DNA of 64,000 bases from Alphaproteobacteria bacterium (GTDB lineage: Bacteria; Pseudomonadota; Alphaproteobacteria; UBA7879): positions 1 through 64,000 of the forward strand of contig PKTP01000005.1 of assembly GCA_002869105.1 (NCBI GenBank), in the 5' to 3' direction. Positions 45,834-55,923 of the stretch are shown one piece after another. A program made the position numbers and the translations under genes. The stretch's first letter is position 1. Each line of letters starts with the position of its first letter. The notes under the pieces were generated by a model. It saw only the letters and a list, made by a program, of their open reading frames with translations. It was not told the origin of the DNA and made no database searches.

Positions 45834-46916
45834 ATGACCTCGTTTGATCTTAACGCTCAATTACAGTCCATCGACCTTATTGCTGACCTCAACGATCTTG
45901 AAGCAAAACGTATTGAACTGTTAGGGAAAAATGGGATCCTCACTCAGGAATTAAAAGCTTTATACAAGCTTTCTATTGAAGAAAAAAAAGATCAAGGGCA
46001 ACGCCTTAACATCATCAAAAAACAAGTTTCCGATCAACTTCAGACACAAAAAGACAAGCTTGAAAAGCAAGATCTCGAACACAGACTTGTTTCAGAGAAA
46101 ATAGATCTGACCAGGCCAGTTCAACCTTCAACAAATGGAAAAATTCATCCCCTCACACAAACCATTCAAGAGGTGATTGCTATTTTTGGCCAAATGGGAT
46201 TTAAGCTTGAAACAGGCCCCGAGATAGAGCGTGACGATTACAACTTTGATTATTTGAATATCCCTCCCGAACATCCCGCACGGCAAGATCAAGACACATT
46301 CTATATGCCGGACACGGACCAAAGTGAAAAAATGGTTCTCCGCACGCAAACCTCTCCTGTGCAAATTAGAACCATGCTCCACCAAGAGCCTCCCATACAA
46401 ATCATCGTACCTGGACGCACGTTCCGTGCAGACTCCGACCAAACACACACGCCTATGTTTCACCAAGTTGAAGGGCTCTATATCGATAAAGAAATTCATA
46501 TGGGTCATTTAAAAGGCTGTTTAGAGGCATTTTTGACCAGCTTTTTTGGCGTTAAAAACTTACCCATTCGCTTTCGGCCAAGCTATTTCCCTTTCACCGA
46601 GCCTTCAGCTGAAGTAGATATTGGGTGCCATCGTGAAGGAGAAACTTTTACCATCGGCGAAGGTCAAGGGTGGCTTGAGATTCTTGGTTGCGGTATGGTG
46701 CATCCACAAGTTCTTAAAAATTGTGGCATTGATCCGAAACAATATCAGGGCTTTGCCTTTGGCATGGGTCTCGAGCGGATCACGATGTTGAAGTATGGCA
46801 TTTCAGATCTCAGAACCTTTTTTGAAGGTGATCAAGAATGGATTAATCATTATGGTTTCAAATCCTATGAAACCCCCGGAATACTTAACCGATTGCAAGG
46901 AGGAATTGGCCGATGA
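45834..46916 (+). CDS. pheS: Phenylalanyl-tRNA synthetase alpha subunit
   Basis: A 360-residue class II synthetase subunit. The N-terminal coiled coil (residues about 1-85) is followed by the catalytic core: THTQ-type HPLTQTIQEVIAIFGQMGF, GPEIERDDYNFDYLNIPPEH, TQTSPVQIRTM, FRADSDQTHTPMFHQVEG, and the motif-3 area AFGMGLERITMLKYGI. It charges tRNA-Phe as an alpha2beta2 tetramer with PheT. Stop TGA overlaps the pheT ATG (ATGA). Confidence 0.97.
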   Translation: MTSFDLNAQLQSIDLIADLNDLEAKRIELLGKNGILTQELKALYKLSIEEKKDQGQRLNIIKKQVSDQLQTQKDKLEKQDLEHRLVSEKIDLTRPVQPSTNGKIHPLTQTIQEVIAIFGQMGFKLETGPEIERDDYNFDYLNIPPEHPARQDQDTFYMPDTDQSEKMVLRTQTSPVQIRTMLHQEPPIQIIVPGRTFRADSDQTHTPMFHQVEGLYIDKEIHMGHLKGCLEAFLTSFFGVKNLPIRFRPSYFPFTEPSAEVDIGCHREGETFTIGEGQGWLEILGCGMVHPQVLKNCGIDPKQYQGFAFGMGLERITMLKYGISDLRTFFEGDQEWINHYGFKSYETPGILNRLQGGIGR

Positions 46917-49306
46917 AATTCACCCTGACCTGGTTAAAAAAACACCTTGAAACCAATCATACACTTGAAGAAATTTTAGAGGCCCTCACGTCCATTGGAC
47001 TTGAAGTTGAATCCTGCATAAATCCTTCAGAAGCATTGGATAAATTTGTTGTTGCTGAAATTATTGAAGCATACCCACACCCTGATGCTGATCGGCTGCA
47101 AGTATGCACAGTGAATGATGGAAGTAAAACGCAGCAAATTGTCTGTGGTGCCCGCAACGCCTGTAGTGGGCTCAAGGTCGCCCTTGCCTTACCAAATGCC
47201 ATTGTACCAGCCAACCAAATGAAAATTCAAGCAGGTAAAATCAGAGGCGTTGAAAGTCATGGGATGCTTTGCTCAGCTGATGAACTGGGGTTAAGTCGGG
47301 ATCGCGCCGAGGGAATTTTAGAATTAGAAAATACCTCAATTCCTGGCACACCATTAGCCCAGCATCTGAATCTAGACGATCCCATTATTGATGTTGCCAT
47401 CACCCCCAACAGAGCCGATTGTTTTAGCGTGCGGGGGATTGCAAGAGACCTCGCTGTCAAAGGGCTTGGAACTCTTAAGCCTTTGGAGATGCCGGAAGTC
47501 AAAGGCTCTTTTCAAAGTCAAATCAAAGTCAGTATTCATCATTCTATTTGCCCACACTATCTTGGTCGTGAAATTTCTGGCATTAAAAACAAGGAATCTC
47601 CCCCAGAGATTCAACGCCTTTTGCGGGCCATTGATATTGAGCCCATCTCAGCTGTCGTTGATTTCACAAACTTTATAACCCATGATATTGGCCGCCCTGC
47701 TCATGCTTATGATGCTGAAACGATATCAGGTCCCATATCTATCCGGCATGCAGAAAAATCAGAGCGATTTACAGCCTTAAATCACACACAATATACGCTT
47801 TCAGAAGAAGATTTTGTGCTTGCTGACGATCAAAAAAGCATAGCTCTTCCAGGTATTATTGGCGGTGAGAATACGGGATGTAGCAACACCACTCAACGCA
47901 TTTTCTTGGAAGTGGCCTACTTTGATCCGACTGAGGTTGCAAAGATGGGGCAGCGCCATCATATTCATACTGACTGTCGCACACGCATGGAGCGAGGGCT
48001 AGACACCCACGGGTGTGCTTTCGGAATGACCTACTTAACACACCTCATTCGACAGCATTGTGGTGGGGAAGTCAGTGAAATAATCGCTGTTGGCACGCCC
48101 CCAAAAGACGCGGATCAAATATCATTAGCCCCCTCCAGTATTTCAAAGCGGCTTGGAATTTCTATTGATCTCAAAACCAGCACCGCCATTCTTAAAAAGT
48201 TAGGAATGGAAGTTAAGACTGATGGCAAGGGTGAAAAATTAATAGTTCAACCTCCCTCTTGGCGTCCAGATATACGCATTGAAGAAGATTTAATAGAAGA
48301 GATCGCTCGCATTTATGGTTATGAGAAAATCGAAAAAGCTCCCCTTCCTTCTGTGAGCCAAGCTCCAAGCTTGAACATTCAACAACAAAAATACTTTCAG
48401 CTCACCCATTTTCTACCAACCCGCGGCTTTGATGAAACAGTTTCATGGTCCATGATCCCAGGACCTGTTGCGAAGCTATTTGACCAAAACAACCCGCAGT
48501 TAAAGATTAAAAACCCCATCAGCGCAGATTTGGAATGGATGCGACCCTCTCTTCTCTGTCAAATGCTTAATGCTCTGGAAAAAAATCTCAATAAAGGTCA
48601 TCAACGTATGAACGTTTTTGAGTCTGGTCATGTTTATCATGGTCTCAAGCCTGAAGATCAACCTCTTCATATCGCAGGCATACGCTTTGGTTCAGCCTCT
48701 CCTATGGATTGGCGTCAAGCCTCAGTAAAAGCTGATGTTTACAGCGTGAAAGAAGATGCATTTTCATGTCTTAATGTTCTCGGCCTCACTACGACTAAAA
48801 TTCAACTTTCTACCAATGACCTTCCCTGTTGGTATCATCCAGGTCGCTCAGCCCTCCTCATGCTTGGCCCCAAAATATGCCTTGGACATTTTGGTGAAAT
48901 CCATCCACAAACACTCAAACACTTCAACCTCTCACAGCCTGCATATGCATTTGAACTAAATCTAGACGCCCTGCCAACGTTTAAAGAAAAGACAGTCAAT
49001 AAAGGACCAGCAAACATCTCTAAATTTCAATCTTTCAGCCGTGACTTTTCATTTTTGGTTGATAAAACCGTTGAGTTGGGCCCGCTTGCATTGGCTATGG
49101 CGAAAGCAGATCCAAAACTCATCAAAGACGTATCTTTGTTTGATATATATGAGGGGAAGAGCGTTCCAGAAGGTAAAATGTCCATAACCTTTCGGCTAAC
49201 CGTTCAACCCATTACTCACACACTGAACGAAAAAGAAATCCTCCATCTATATGACAAAGCCATTGCTTTAACAACAGCCATTCAAGGAGTTGAATTTAGA
49301 CTATGA
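46913..49306 (+). CDS. pheT: Phenylalanyl-tRNA synthetase beta subunit
   Basis: A full-length 797-residue subunit. It begins [14 protein letters not shown], has an OB-type tRNA-binding domain ([20 protein letters not shown] and [11 protein letters not shown]), the B3/B4 editing domain ([29 protein letters not shown]), the B5 and catalytic-like domain, and an anticodon-binding ferredoxin-like C-terminus ([14 protein letters not shown]). Translationally coupled to pheS upstream and lepA downstream by ATGA overlaps. Confidence 0.97.
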   Translation: MKFTLTWLKKHLETNHTLEEILEALTSIGLEVESCINPSEALDKFVVAEIIEAYPHPDADRLQVCTVNDGSKTQQIVCGARNACSGLKVALALPNAIVPANQMKIQAGKIRGVESHGMLCSADELGLSRDRAEGILELENTSIPGTPLAQHLNLDDPIIDVAITPNRADCFSVRGIARDLAVKGLGTLKPLEMPEVKGSFQSQIKVSIHHSICPHYLGREISGIKNKESPPEIQRLLRAIDIEPISAVVDFTNFITHDIGRPAHAYDAETISGPISIRHAEKSERFTALNHTQYTLSEEDFVLADDQKSIALPGIIGGENTGCSNTTQRIFLEVAYFDPTEVAKMGQRHHIHTDCRTRMERGLDTHGCAFGMTYLTHLIRQHCGGEVSEIIAVGTPPKDADQISLAPSSISKRLGISIDLKTSTAILKKLGMEVKTDGKGEKLIVQPPSWRPDIRIEEDLIEEIARIYGYEKIEKAPLPSVSQAPSLNIQQQKYFQLTHFLPTRGFDETVSWSMIPGPVAKLFDQNNPQLKIKNPISADLEWMRPSLLCQMLNALEKNLNKGHQRMNVFESGHVYHGLKPEDQPLHIAGIRFGSASPMDWRQASVKADVYSVKEDAFSCLNVLGLTTTKIQLSTNDLPCWYHPGRSALLMLGPKICLGHFGEIHPQTLKHFNLSQPAYAFELNLDALPTFKEKTVNKGPANISKFQSFSRDFSFLVDKTVELGPLALAMAKADPKLIKDVSLFDIYEGKSVPEGKMSITFRLTVQPITHTLNEKEILHLYDKAIALTTAIQGVEFRL

Positions 49307-51120
49307 CAACACCTTATTCACCAGATTACATTCGTAACTTTGCCATCATTGCCCATATTGATCATGGTAAATCAACCTTAGCTGATCGTCTTATTCAAGC
49401 CTGTGAGGGGCTCACAATCAGGGAACTGAAGGACCAAGTCCTTGATTCCATGGATATTGAACGGGAACGGGGCATCACTATTAAAGCACAAACGGTGTGC
49501 CTAAAGTACAAAGCTAAAGATGGTCACACCTATACCCTGAACCTTATGGATACGCCTGGACATGTTGATTTTTCTTACGAAGTCAGTCGCTGCCTCTCTT
49601 CGTGTGAGGGGTCTCTCCTAGTGGTGGATGCTAGTCAAGGTGTTGAAGCGCAGACTCTTGCCAACGTCTATCAAGCCATTGAGCATAACCATGAAATCAT
49701 TCCTGTTTTAAATAAGATTGATTTGCCCGCCGCGGAACCAGATCGGGTTAAACAGCAAATTGAGGATGTCATTGGGATTGATACCAGTGATAGTATTGAA
49801 ATTTCAGCAAAAACGGGTCTGGGTATCACAGATGTTTTAGAAGCAATTGTCACACGCCTACCGGCGCCCAAAGCAGCTGATCCAAAAGCCCCTCTTCAGG
49901 CCCTTTTAATAGATAGCTGGTATGATACATATCTTGGCGTTATTACTCTTGTACGTATTTTTGCTGGCACGCTTGCCAAAGGGCAACGTATTAAAATGAT
50001 GGCAACACGCGGCGAATATCAAGTAGAGGGTGTTGGCGTTTTTACGCCCAAAAAAGTTGAGATGTCAGAACTCAAACCTGGTGAAATTGGCTTTTTAAAT
50101 GCTAGCATTAAACAAGTCGCTGATTGCCAAATTGGGGATACAATTTTTGACATTCAGCATCCGATTGATAAAGCGTTGCCTGGTTTCAAGCCAAGCATTC
50201 CTGTTGTCTTCTGCGGGCTCTTTCCATCCGACGCTGCCCAATTCGATGATTTAAAGAACGCTCTAGCAAAACTACGCCTGAATGATGCCAGCTTTTATTT
50301 TGAGCCTGAATCTTCCGCAGCTCTTGGTTTTGGGTTTCGTTGTGGATTTCTAGGACTGTTACACCTGGAAATTGTTCAAGAACGTCTCGAGCGTGAATTT
50401 GATTTAGACCTCGTCACCACAGCTCCTAGCGTGGTCTATAGGATTTATTTACGGAATGGCCAAAACATTGAGCTGCACAATCCTGCTGATTTTCCAGATA
50501 TCATGAAAATTGATTATCTTGAAGAGCCTTGGATTGAAGCAACCATTATGGTTCCAGATGAGTTTTTAGGGCCTGTTTTAGCCCTGTGCACAGAACGGCG
50601 CGGTGAACAAACGCAACTTACCTACGTCGGCAATCGTGCCATGGTTGTTTATAAACTCCCTCTCAATGAGATTGTTTTTGATTTCTATGACCGCCTCAAA
50701 TCAATTACTCGCGGATATGCCAGTTTTGACTATCAAATCGAAAATTATCGGCGCAGTGATTTAGTTAAAGTTTCTATTATGATCAACAGCGAACCTGTTG
50801 ATTCCCTCTCACTAATTGTGCATCGAAGCCAAGCTGAGTATCGTGGACGCCTTCTTTGCACACGCTTAAGAGCACTCATTCCCAGGCAACTTTTCAAAAT
50901 TGCTATTCAAGCAGCCATTGGGGGTAAAATCATCGCAAGAGAAACCGTTTCAGCCATGCGCAAGGATGTAACAGCTAAATGTTATGGCGGCGATGTATCC
51001 CGTAAACGAAAGCTGCTCGATAAGCAGAAAAAAGGGAAAAAGCGGATGCGCAACATTGGCAATGTTGAAGTGCCACAGAGCGCTTTTATTGCTGCCCTTA
51101 AAATGGGGGATGACGATTAA
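49303..51120 (+). CDS. lepA: Elongation factor 4 (LepA)
   Basis: A 605-residue translational GTPase that back-translocates or remodels ribosomes and is usually tied to the inner membrane. G1 [15 protein letters not shown]3 [20 protein letters not shown] (first part diagnostic), G4 NKIDLPAA, and the LepA-specific C-terminus with [20 protein letters not shown] are all present. Linked to pheT by a 4-base overlap, which is not the common lepA partner (lepB). The gene is intact. Confidence 0.98.
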   Translation: MTTPYSPDYIRNFAIIAHIDHGKSTLADRLIQACEGLTIRELKDQVLDSMDIERERGITIKAQTVCLKYKAKDGHTYTLNLMDTPGHVDFSYEVSRCLSSCEGSLLVVDASQGVEAQTLANVYQAIEHNHEIIPVLNKIDLPAAEPDRVKQQIEDVIGIDTSDSIEISAKTGLGITDVLEAIVTRLPAPKAADPKAPLQALLIDSWYDTYLGVITLVRIFAGTLAKGQRIKMMATRGEYQVEGVGVFTPKKVEMSELKPGEIGFLNASIKQVADCQIGDTIFDIQHPIDKALPGFKPSIPVVFCGLFPSDAAQFDDLKNALAKLRLNDASFYFEPESSAALGFGFRCGFLGLLHLEIVQERLEREFDLDLVTTAPSVVYRIYLRNGQNIELHNPADFPDIMKIDYLEEPWIEATIMVPDEFLGPVLALCTERRGEQTQLTYVGNRAMVVYKLPLNEIVFDFYDRLKSITRGYASFDYQIENYRRSDLVKVSIMINSEPVDSLSLIVHRSQAEYRGRLLCTRLRALIPRQLFKIAIQAAIGGKIIARETVSAMRKDVTAKCYGGDVSRKRKLLDKQKKGKKRMRNIGNVEVPQSAFIAALKMGDDD

Positions 51121-51145
51121 AAAAAACTGCTCAGTAGTTTAGCTT

Positions 51146-51250
51146 CTAACAGCAGTCACATCCACAATTTGATCCTTGGCACTGACAAGAATTTTTAGTG
51201 CATCCACAAGTTGTGCACGAACAGTTTTTGCAAGAGCATTGATTATTCAT
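51146..51250 (-). CDS. 34-residue cysteine-rich metallothionein-like protein
   Basis: A tiny gene: ATG at 51250, TAG at 51148-51146, with GGAGGT about 8 bases before the ATG. The product starts MNNQCSCKNCSC and continues TTCGCTKNSCQC, QGSNCGCDCC. It has 12 cysteines in 34 residues, arranged as CxC, CxxC and CC groups, with no aromatic residues and no signal peptide. This composition is that of a metallothionein, a cytosolic chelator of Zn, Cu or Cd, but the spacing does not match the bacterial SmtA or MymT patterns I know. It lies between lepA (convergent) and a secreted-protein gene on the same strand. A weak hairpin plus T-run follows the stop. The strong SD argues it is real. Confidence 0.7.
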   Translation of the reverse strand: MNNQCSCKNCSCTTCGCTKNSCQCQGSNCGCDCC

Positions 51251-51355
51251 CTTTATTACCTCCGTTTTAGTTATTAATCCCTAGATGATTGATAAAGGGG
51301 ATTCGCCTGTAACTTTCCTATGGACACCGGCTCTTTCAAATCTTTGGAAAGCATT

Positions 51356-51952
51356 TCACTTAATTTTCTCAATAATAATGTCTGAACGGCAACTGCCCTG
51401 TGACATATTAAAAGCCGCAAGGGCAATTTTATCTGCTTTTTTGGCTGGTAGGCGAACAAGGTGCATCATGATTTCCATACGATAGGTACTTGGAACAAAG
51501 ATAGCGAGTCTAATAAAATGATGTCTCAAATTATAGAGGGCATCACCATTTTTTTTCTTTGATAATCCCTTTAGAAATTTTTTTTGATGGATATCAACAA
51601 GTGCAGCTATTTTGTTACAATCTTTTTTGATCAAATCGTAGCAGTATTGAAATATTTCCATTTTTGTTTTGCCTGAAAAAAAATGATTTTCTAGATCTTT
51701 CATAGATTGAAACTTTTTTCCTCGACTTAAACAGTCATCATTTTTAATTAAATTAGGTGAAGATATTGAGCTGAAACTTGAAGATGTCTTTCTGTCATAG
51801 TCGTCAGCAGGTTTTTCTAAACTTTTAAAATCAGACTTCTTAGAAGAGGCGCTTGAGGGGCCTACTTTTGACCGGAATCGGTGTGTTTTTTCAGCTTGAG
51901 CCGCCCCAGACTGAGTAATAATAACAAAAAATAAAACAAATGAACGCAGCAT
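51356..51952 (-). CDS. Secreted protein of unknown function
   Basis: About 198 residues with a signal peptide (MLRSFVLFFVIITQSGAAQA). After a Ser/Lys-rich low-complexity stretch (about residues 22-70) comes a helical domain with four cysteines spread as C...C...C...C (DDCLSRGKKF, YCYDLIKKDCNKI, GSCRSDIII), likely disulfide-bonded in the periplasm. Family unrecognised. The first ATG (51955) is one codon earlier; either start gives the same signal peptide. It is on the same strand as, and upstream of, the cysteine-rich mini-gene, about 100 bases away. Confidence 0.6.
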   Translation of the reverse strand: MLRSFVLFFVIITQSGAAQAEKTHRFRSKVGPSSASSKKSDFKSLEKPADDYDRKTSSSFSSISSPNLIKNDDCLSRGKKFQSMKDLENHFFSGKTKMEIFQYCYDLIKKDCNKIAALVDIHQKKFLKGLSKKKNGDALYNLRHHFIRLAIFVPSTYRMEIMMHLVRLPAKKADKIALAAFNMSQGSCRSDIIIEKIK

Positions 51953-52036
51953 CATTAACTCCCTGTCTATACACAGTGTATATTGAGCGAATAATTAATA
52001 CAAGTATCTGAGAAATAGCTGGGATAAATAATTTTT

Positions 52037-52122
52037 TGGTGCCCCCAGGGAGACTCGAACTCCCACGCCCGAAGGACAGCAGATTTTGAGTCTGCCACGT
52101 CTACCAATTCCGCCACAGGGGC
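52037..52122 (-). tRNA. tRNA-Leu (CAA)
   Basis: An 86-base class II tRNA with a long variable arm and encoded CCA. Acceptor GCCCCTG (with two G-U pairs) to TGGGGGC, D-arm TGGCGGAATTGGTAGACG, anticodon loop CTCAAAA giving CAA, T-arm GGGAGTTCGAGTCTCCC. Standalone on the minus strand, divergent from trpS. Confidence 0.93.
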
Positions 52123-52215
52123 GCACCATTAGTTGCACTATACTCAATCTTGCATAAAGATCAATACAGATTTATAGTCCTGGATAACCTTATAAAAATT
52201 TGTTACATAAAATTC

Positions 52216-53211
52216 ATGAAAAAAATTATCTCTGGCATACAACCCACTGGCAACATGCACCTTGGAAATTATTTAGGTGCTATTAAAAACTGGGTCCCTC
52301 TTCAGGATGGAAATGAATGTTTATTTTGTCTAGTAAGCCTACACGCCCTTACAACGCAACCTGACCCAAAAAGCTTGAATGATAGCATCTTCTCAGGAGC
52401 GGCTTTATACCTTGCGGCGGGGATTGACCCTAAAACATCCTCTATTTTTATCCAAAGCCAGGTTCCTGCTCATAGTGAACTGATGTGGCTTCTCAGCTGC
52501 TATACCCCCATGGGCTGGCTTAATCGCATGACACAATTTAAAGAAAAATCTGGTAAAAACAAAGATAAAGCGGTTTTGGGTCTTTACTCTTATCCTGTTT
52601 TGATGGCAGCTGATATTTTACTTTATCAAACAACGCATGTTCCTGTTGGTGATGATCAAAAGCAACACATAGAAGTAACACGTGATCTAGCGATCGCCCT
52701 GAATCAACGATTCAACCAAGATCTTTTTACCATCCCTAAACCTCTCATTCAAAATACTGGCTGTCGTATCATGAGTTTACGAGATGGAACTAAAAAGATG
52801 AGCAAGTCAGATCCATCAGACATGAGCCGCATTGGCATCTTTGATACACCGGAGATGATTGTAGAAAAGTTTAAAAAGTCCAAAACAGACAGCGGTGATT
52901 TTCCGGCGCGTGATGAAGATTTATCTGAACGCCCGGATATCAAAAACCTGATTCAAATATACAGCGTTTTGTCTGGCGACTCCTCGGAAAATATTTGTGA
53001 CAATTATCAAAATAAAGGTTTTGCCCTTTTCAAAAAAGATCTTGCTGAAATATGCATTGATCACCTCGATCCCATTCGGAAGCGCTATCTGCAACTGACC
53101 AATCAATCCGATTACGTGTTAGATGTTTTGAGGCAAGGGCAGGAAAAAGCCAATTCCATTGCAGAAAAAACCCTAAAAAATGTTAAAAAAACCCTTGGGC
53201 TTCCCTTGTAA
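52216..53211 (+). CDS. trpS: Tryptophanyl-tRNA synthetase
   Basis: A 331-residue class I synthetase charging tRNA-Trp. It starts MKKIISGIQPTGNMHLGNYL, where GNMHLGNY is the HIGH-equivalent, has CYTPMGWLNRMTQFKEK, PVGDDQKQHIEVTRDLA, and the KMSKS loop GTKKMSKSDPSD. The ATG at 52216 is chosen; an in-frame upstream ATG (52150) would add 22 residues not seen in the family. The gene ends 2 bases before the end of the convergent EamA transporter. Confidence 0.96.
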   Translation: MKKIISGIQPTGNMHLGNYLGAIKNWVPLQDGNECLFCLVSLHALTTQPDPKSLNDSIFSGAALYLAAGIDPKTSSIFIQSQVPAHSELMWLLSCYTPMGWLNRMTQFKEKSGKNKDKAVLGLYSYPVLMAADILLYQTTHVPVGDDQKQHIEVTRDLAIALNQRFNQDLFTIPKPLIQNTGCRIMSLRDGTKKMSKSDPSDMSRIGIFDTPEMIVEKFKKSKTDSGDFPARDEDLSERPDIKNLIQIYSVLSGDSSENICDNYQNKGFALFKKDLAEICIDHLDPIRKRYLQLTNQSDYVLDVLRQGQEKANSIAEKTLKNVKKTLGLPL

Positions 53212-53213
53212 TT

Positions 53214-54110
53214 TTAACCCATCTTCGCTTTTTTTCTCGGTCTATCAAAACGGATGAGTAAAAGATTAGAGACAAGGATCAAAAGTGCCCCAAACAGTGT
53301 TTCAAAAATAGGTATTTCCATAAAAAATACCATCCCAGCAAAAATATTTAAAGGAAACCGAGCAAATTTGAAGGGGGCAATGAAAGACGTCTCGGCCTTA
53401 GTGTAGGCTTCAATGAGAGCCATCTGCGTTAAGATATAAAACAACCCCACCAATACAATCCGTAGAGTATCCGAAAGCTCTGGCCACTGCCAATACCACA
53501 AGGCCAATGGCGCCGAGAATAGACACATAAAAAGCATAAGGTAAAATAAAGTTGTCAGAGAAGAGTCTGATTTTGAAATGGTTTTAATAATAAGTGAGGA
53601 TCCCGAAAATAACATCGCAGAAATAAGTGGGAAAACAATATAAATAAGGTGATCAATTTGAGTGTTTAGCGGGTTTAAGATAATCAAAACTCCCACAAAA
53701 CCAATAACCAAGCTTAGAAAAACAGGCCATCTAAAGCGCTCTTTATATAAAAGCCACCCCCCTAGTGACGTAAAAAGAGCACTGGTGAGCGATAAGGATG
53801 CTGATTGCGCCAAAGGCAAGTAAAGTAAAGCCCCTATCCAAAAAAAATTTCCCAAAACACCAAAGATAGATTTTATAAGATGAAATTTTAATATCCTTGT
53901 TTTTGTAATGATTGTTATTGAGCGCATATAAACGATGGATAAGACCATAAGTCCAACAGCTGTTTTCAGAAAAACCAATTCAAACACAGAGAGTTTAACT
54001 GACATACCATGGATAAAACTGTTAGAAAGCGCCGCTAACAAACCCGATGCAATGATTAAAAGAGATCCATAGATATTAGGAGATATCAACTTCTGAATTT
54101 TGCCAATCAC
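53214..54110 (-). CDS. EamA/DMT-family transporter
   Basis: About 298 residues, ten hydrophobic segments in two EamA repeats, as in drug/metabolite transporters. LIIASGLLAALSNSFIHGMS and FGVLGNFFWIGALLYLPLA belong to repeat 1; FPLISAMLFSGSSLIIKTIS and FYILTQMALIEAYTKAETSF to repeat 2. Basic C-terminus (FDRPRKKAKMG). I favour the GTG at 54110 because AAGGTGA lies six bases upstream; the first ATG at 54176 gives an unusual N-terminal extension. Members in intracellular bacteria often import S-adenosylmethionine or other host metabolites, but the substrate here is unknown. Confidence 0.85.
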   Translation of the reverse strand: MIGKIQKLISPNIYGSLLIIASGLLAALSNSFIHGMSVKLSVFELVFLKTAVGLMVLSIVYMRSITIITKTRILKFHLIKSIFGVLGNFFWIGALLYLPLAQSASLSLTSALFTSLGGWLLYKERFRWPVFLSLVIGFVGVLIILNPLNTQIDHLIYIVFPLISAMLFSGSSLIIKTISKSDSSLTTLFYLMLFMCLFSAPLALWYWQWPELSDTLRIVLVGLFYILTQMALIEAYTKAETSFIAPFKFARFPLNIFAGMVFFMEIPIFETLFGALLILVSNLLLIRFDRPRKKAKMG

Positions 54111-54239
54111 AGTTTCACCTTGGGTTAAGCATATATAAATTGAACGCAAAGAGAACTTTATGATACCGCATTTCAAACGAACTTCCAGCTCATATTTTTA
54201 TTGCAAGTGTGGGCTTGTTGGGCTAGTTTGACGTTGGTC

Positions 54240-54327
54240 GCCCGCTTGGTGGAATTGGTAGACACAAGGGACTTAAAATCCCTCGGCCACTGCGGCCGTG
54301 CCGGTTCGAGTCCGGCAGCGGGCACCA
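54240..54327 (+). tRNA. tRNA-Leu (TAA)
   Basis: An 88-base class II tRNA with CCA. Acceptor GCCCGCT / AGCGGGC, D-arm TGGTGGAATTGGTAGACA, anticodon loop CTTAAAA giving TAA, long variable arm, T-arm GCCGGTTCGAGTCCGGC. The second tRNA-Leu in a 2.3-kb stretch. Confidence 0.94.
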
Positions 54328-54612
54328 TCATTGTCCTTACATTTGAAATGCTGGTTCTGTACTGCCTCCCAGTATACCCTCATATTTAAAAACATCTACG
54401 CATGAATGGCTTTTTGCCCATTTCAAACCAACGAGATAAGTGAATGCTCCACGAGAGCAGTTCCTGAGGCCCCAGGGGGTGCGACTAAAATTTGAGGGGG
54501 ACAACAAGTCATACTCTCTTCTGCAATCCAAAAAGAACGCGAACATCCACAAGGAAAGCTCTCTGGCTTTACAGCGCGTCAAAGAGAAAGAGTTTTTAAG
54601 TAGTCTCGAATC
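54328..54612. other. Unassigned sequence 3' of tRNA-Leu(TAA)
   Basis: About 285 bases between the tRNA and the hemY stop. Minus-strand reading frames here look neither conserved nor well started. The composition is less AT-rich than nearby spacers, so it might be a remnant of something inserted at the tRNA 3' end or an unrecognised RNA. No direct repeat of the tRNA end is visible within it. Confidence 0.3.
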
Positions 54613-55923
54613 CTAAGGAATGAAAGGCAATAAAAGTGGGTTCTGTGAAACCTCAGCATATTCCAGGTGATCAAATTTATTACATGATTCACAGAAAGGC
54701 TGCCAAGATTCTGCTTGATGTCCACAAAATTTACAAGACCACTTACGCCGCAGTCTCTGTTGTAAAAGTTTATTTAAAATTTCATAAGCTTTCTCATTTT
54801 CACCCTGCTCATCATGAACCAAAAGAGCAGTCAAATAGTCGATCTCTGGCTGATGAGACTCATGATATTTTTGAGAAAAGTCATCAAGCTCGCGCTGCGC
54901 TTCACCCCACAACTTAGCTTGGATATATTTTAGAACCAAAACCAGTTGTGCAATCGGTGCCTCAGGGGTTACTTTAACCAATTCTCGCGCTTGCTGGGCT
55001 TGTTCAACCTGTGTTGCGCCAAGCTCAGCATACATATTGGCAATAGAAAAAGAGTGGGCGTTGTTTTTCCATGTCTCGATCAATACTTTCTTAGCACGAT
55101 CAGACTGATTTTTATCAACGTAAAAAGAAGCAAGACTGAGAGAAGGTTGTGGATTAGATAGATTATGCTCGTGCGCCTTTTGAAGATAGGCCATATAATT
55201 TTCATTCTCAGGACCAAGATGTTTTGCATATTGATACCAAATCATCGAAAAGAGATAATTTTCATAAGCTGTGTCCAAGCTATATAAGCTACCACCCTCA
55301 CGAAGATACTCAAGCCCTTCTTGGTACTTTTTGGTGCTGATACATAAAAAAACAGCTGACTTATAGAACCATGCTGAAGGAGATGTTTTTAAAGCTTCCT
55401 CGGTTAACTTAAACGCCAATGTATCGTTGCCCATTGCAACAGCAGCTCGAATTTGGATCTTTAAGGCCAAGGGTTTTAGTATTGGATTCAGTTGAAGTTT
55501 TGCAATTAAATCTTCAAGCTTATCTTTTTCATCCCGCGTCACAGCAACACGATATTGGTAATATAGCGCAAGCAGATTATCCGGATATTTTGAGCTTAAA
55601 AATTTTCTCTCTTGATCAACGAGTTTAACATTATGAAGTTCAAGATCGATAAATCCTTGTATGAGTTTTTCATGAAACTTAACAAGCTTTAAATAGGTCT
55701 TGCGTTCAAGCTTGGTACGAATGCGATTATACAAATCTTTATATGCATCATACAGGGTGAGCAAAAGAATAAGCAGTGTAACTGTAAAGCCAACATAGGT
55801 TCTCAATGAAAATTTAATAATATAATCTTGCCAATCGAGGGTAATTTCTCCGGGGACATAAGAAGCCCAAGCAATTGCCGCAAAAATTATAAGAAGTTTA
55901 ATAACCCAAACAAAGTAGATCAT
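54613..55923 (-). CDS. hemY: HemY N-domain / TPR membrane protein
   Basis: A 436-residue inner-membrane protein of the alphaproteobacterial HemY type (not the protoporphyrinogen oxidase). Two N-terminal membrane segments (VIKLLIIFAAIAWASYV and TYVGFTVTLLILLLTLY) flank DWQDYIIKFS, the HemY_N pattern. A long TPR-like helical region follows, then a C-terminal zinc-ribbon-like WSCKFCGHQAESWQPFCESC. The role is thought to be organisational in late heme synthesis or the membrane. It overlaps the mitofilin-like gene by 4 bases. Confidence 0.85.
   Translation of the reverse strand: MIYFVWVIKLLIIFAAIAWASYVPGEITLDWQDYIIKFSLRTYVGFTVTLLILLLTLYDAYKDLYNRIRTKLERKTYLKLVKFHEKLIQGFIDLELHNVKLVDQERKFLSSKYPDNLLALYYQYRVAVTRDEKDKLEDLIAKLQLNPILKPLALKIQIRAAVAMGNDTLAFKLTEEALKTSPSAWFYKSAVFLCISTKKYQEGLEYLREGGSLYSLDTAYENYLFSMIWYQYAKHLGPENENYMAYLQKAHEHNLSNPQPSLSLASFYVDKNQSDRAKKVLIETWKNNAHSFSIANMYAELGATQVEQAQQARELVKVTPEAPIAQLVLVLKYIQAKLWGEAQRELDDFSQKYHESHQPEIDYLTALLVHDEQGENEKAYEILNKLLQQRLRRKWSCKFCGHQAESWQPFCESCNKFDHLEYAEVSQNPLLLPFIP

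Noticed and set aside
54337-54582. 81-residue minus-strand reading frame
   Set aside because: No ribosome site, no recognisable domain, and composition unlike neighbouring genes.
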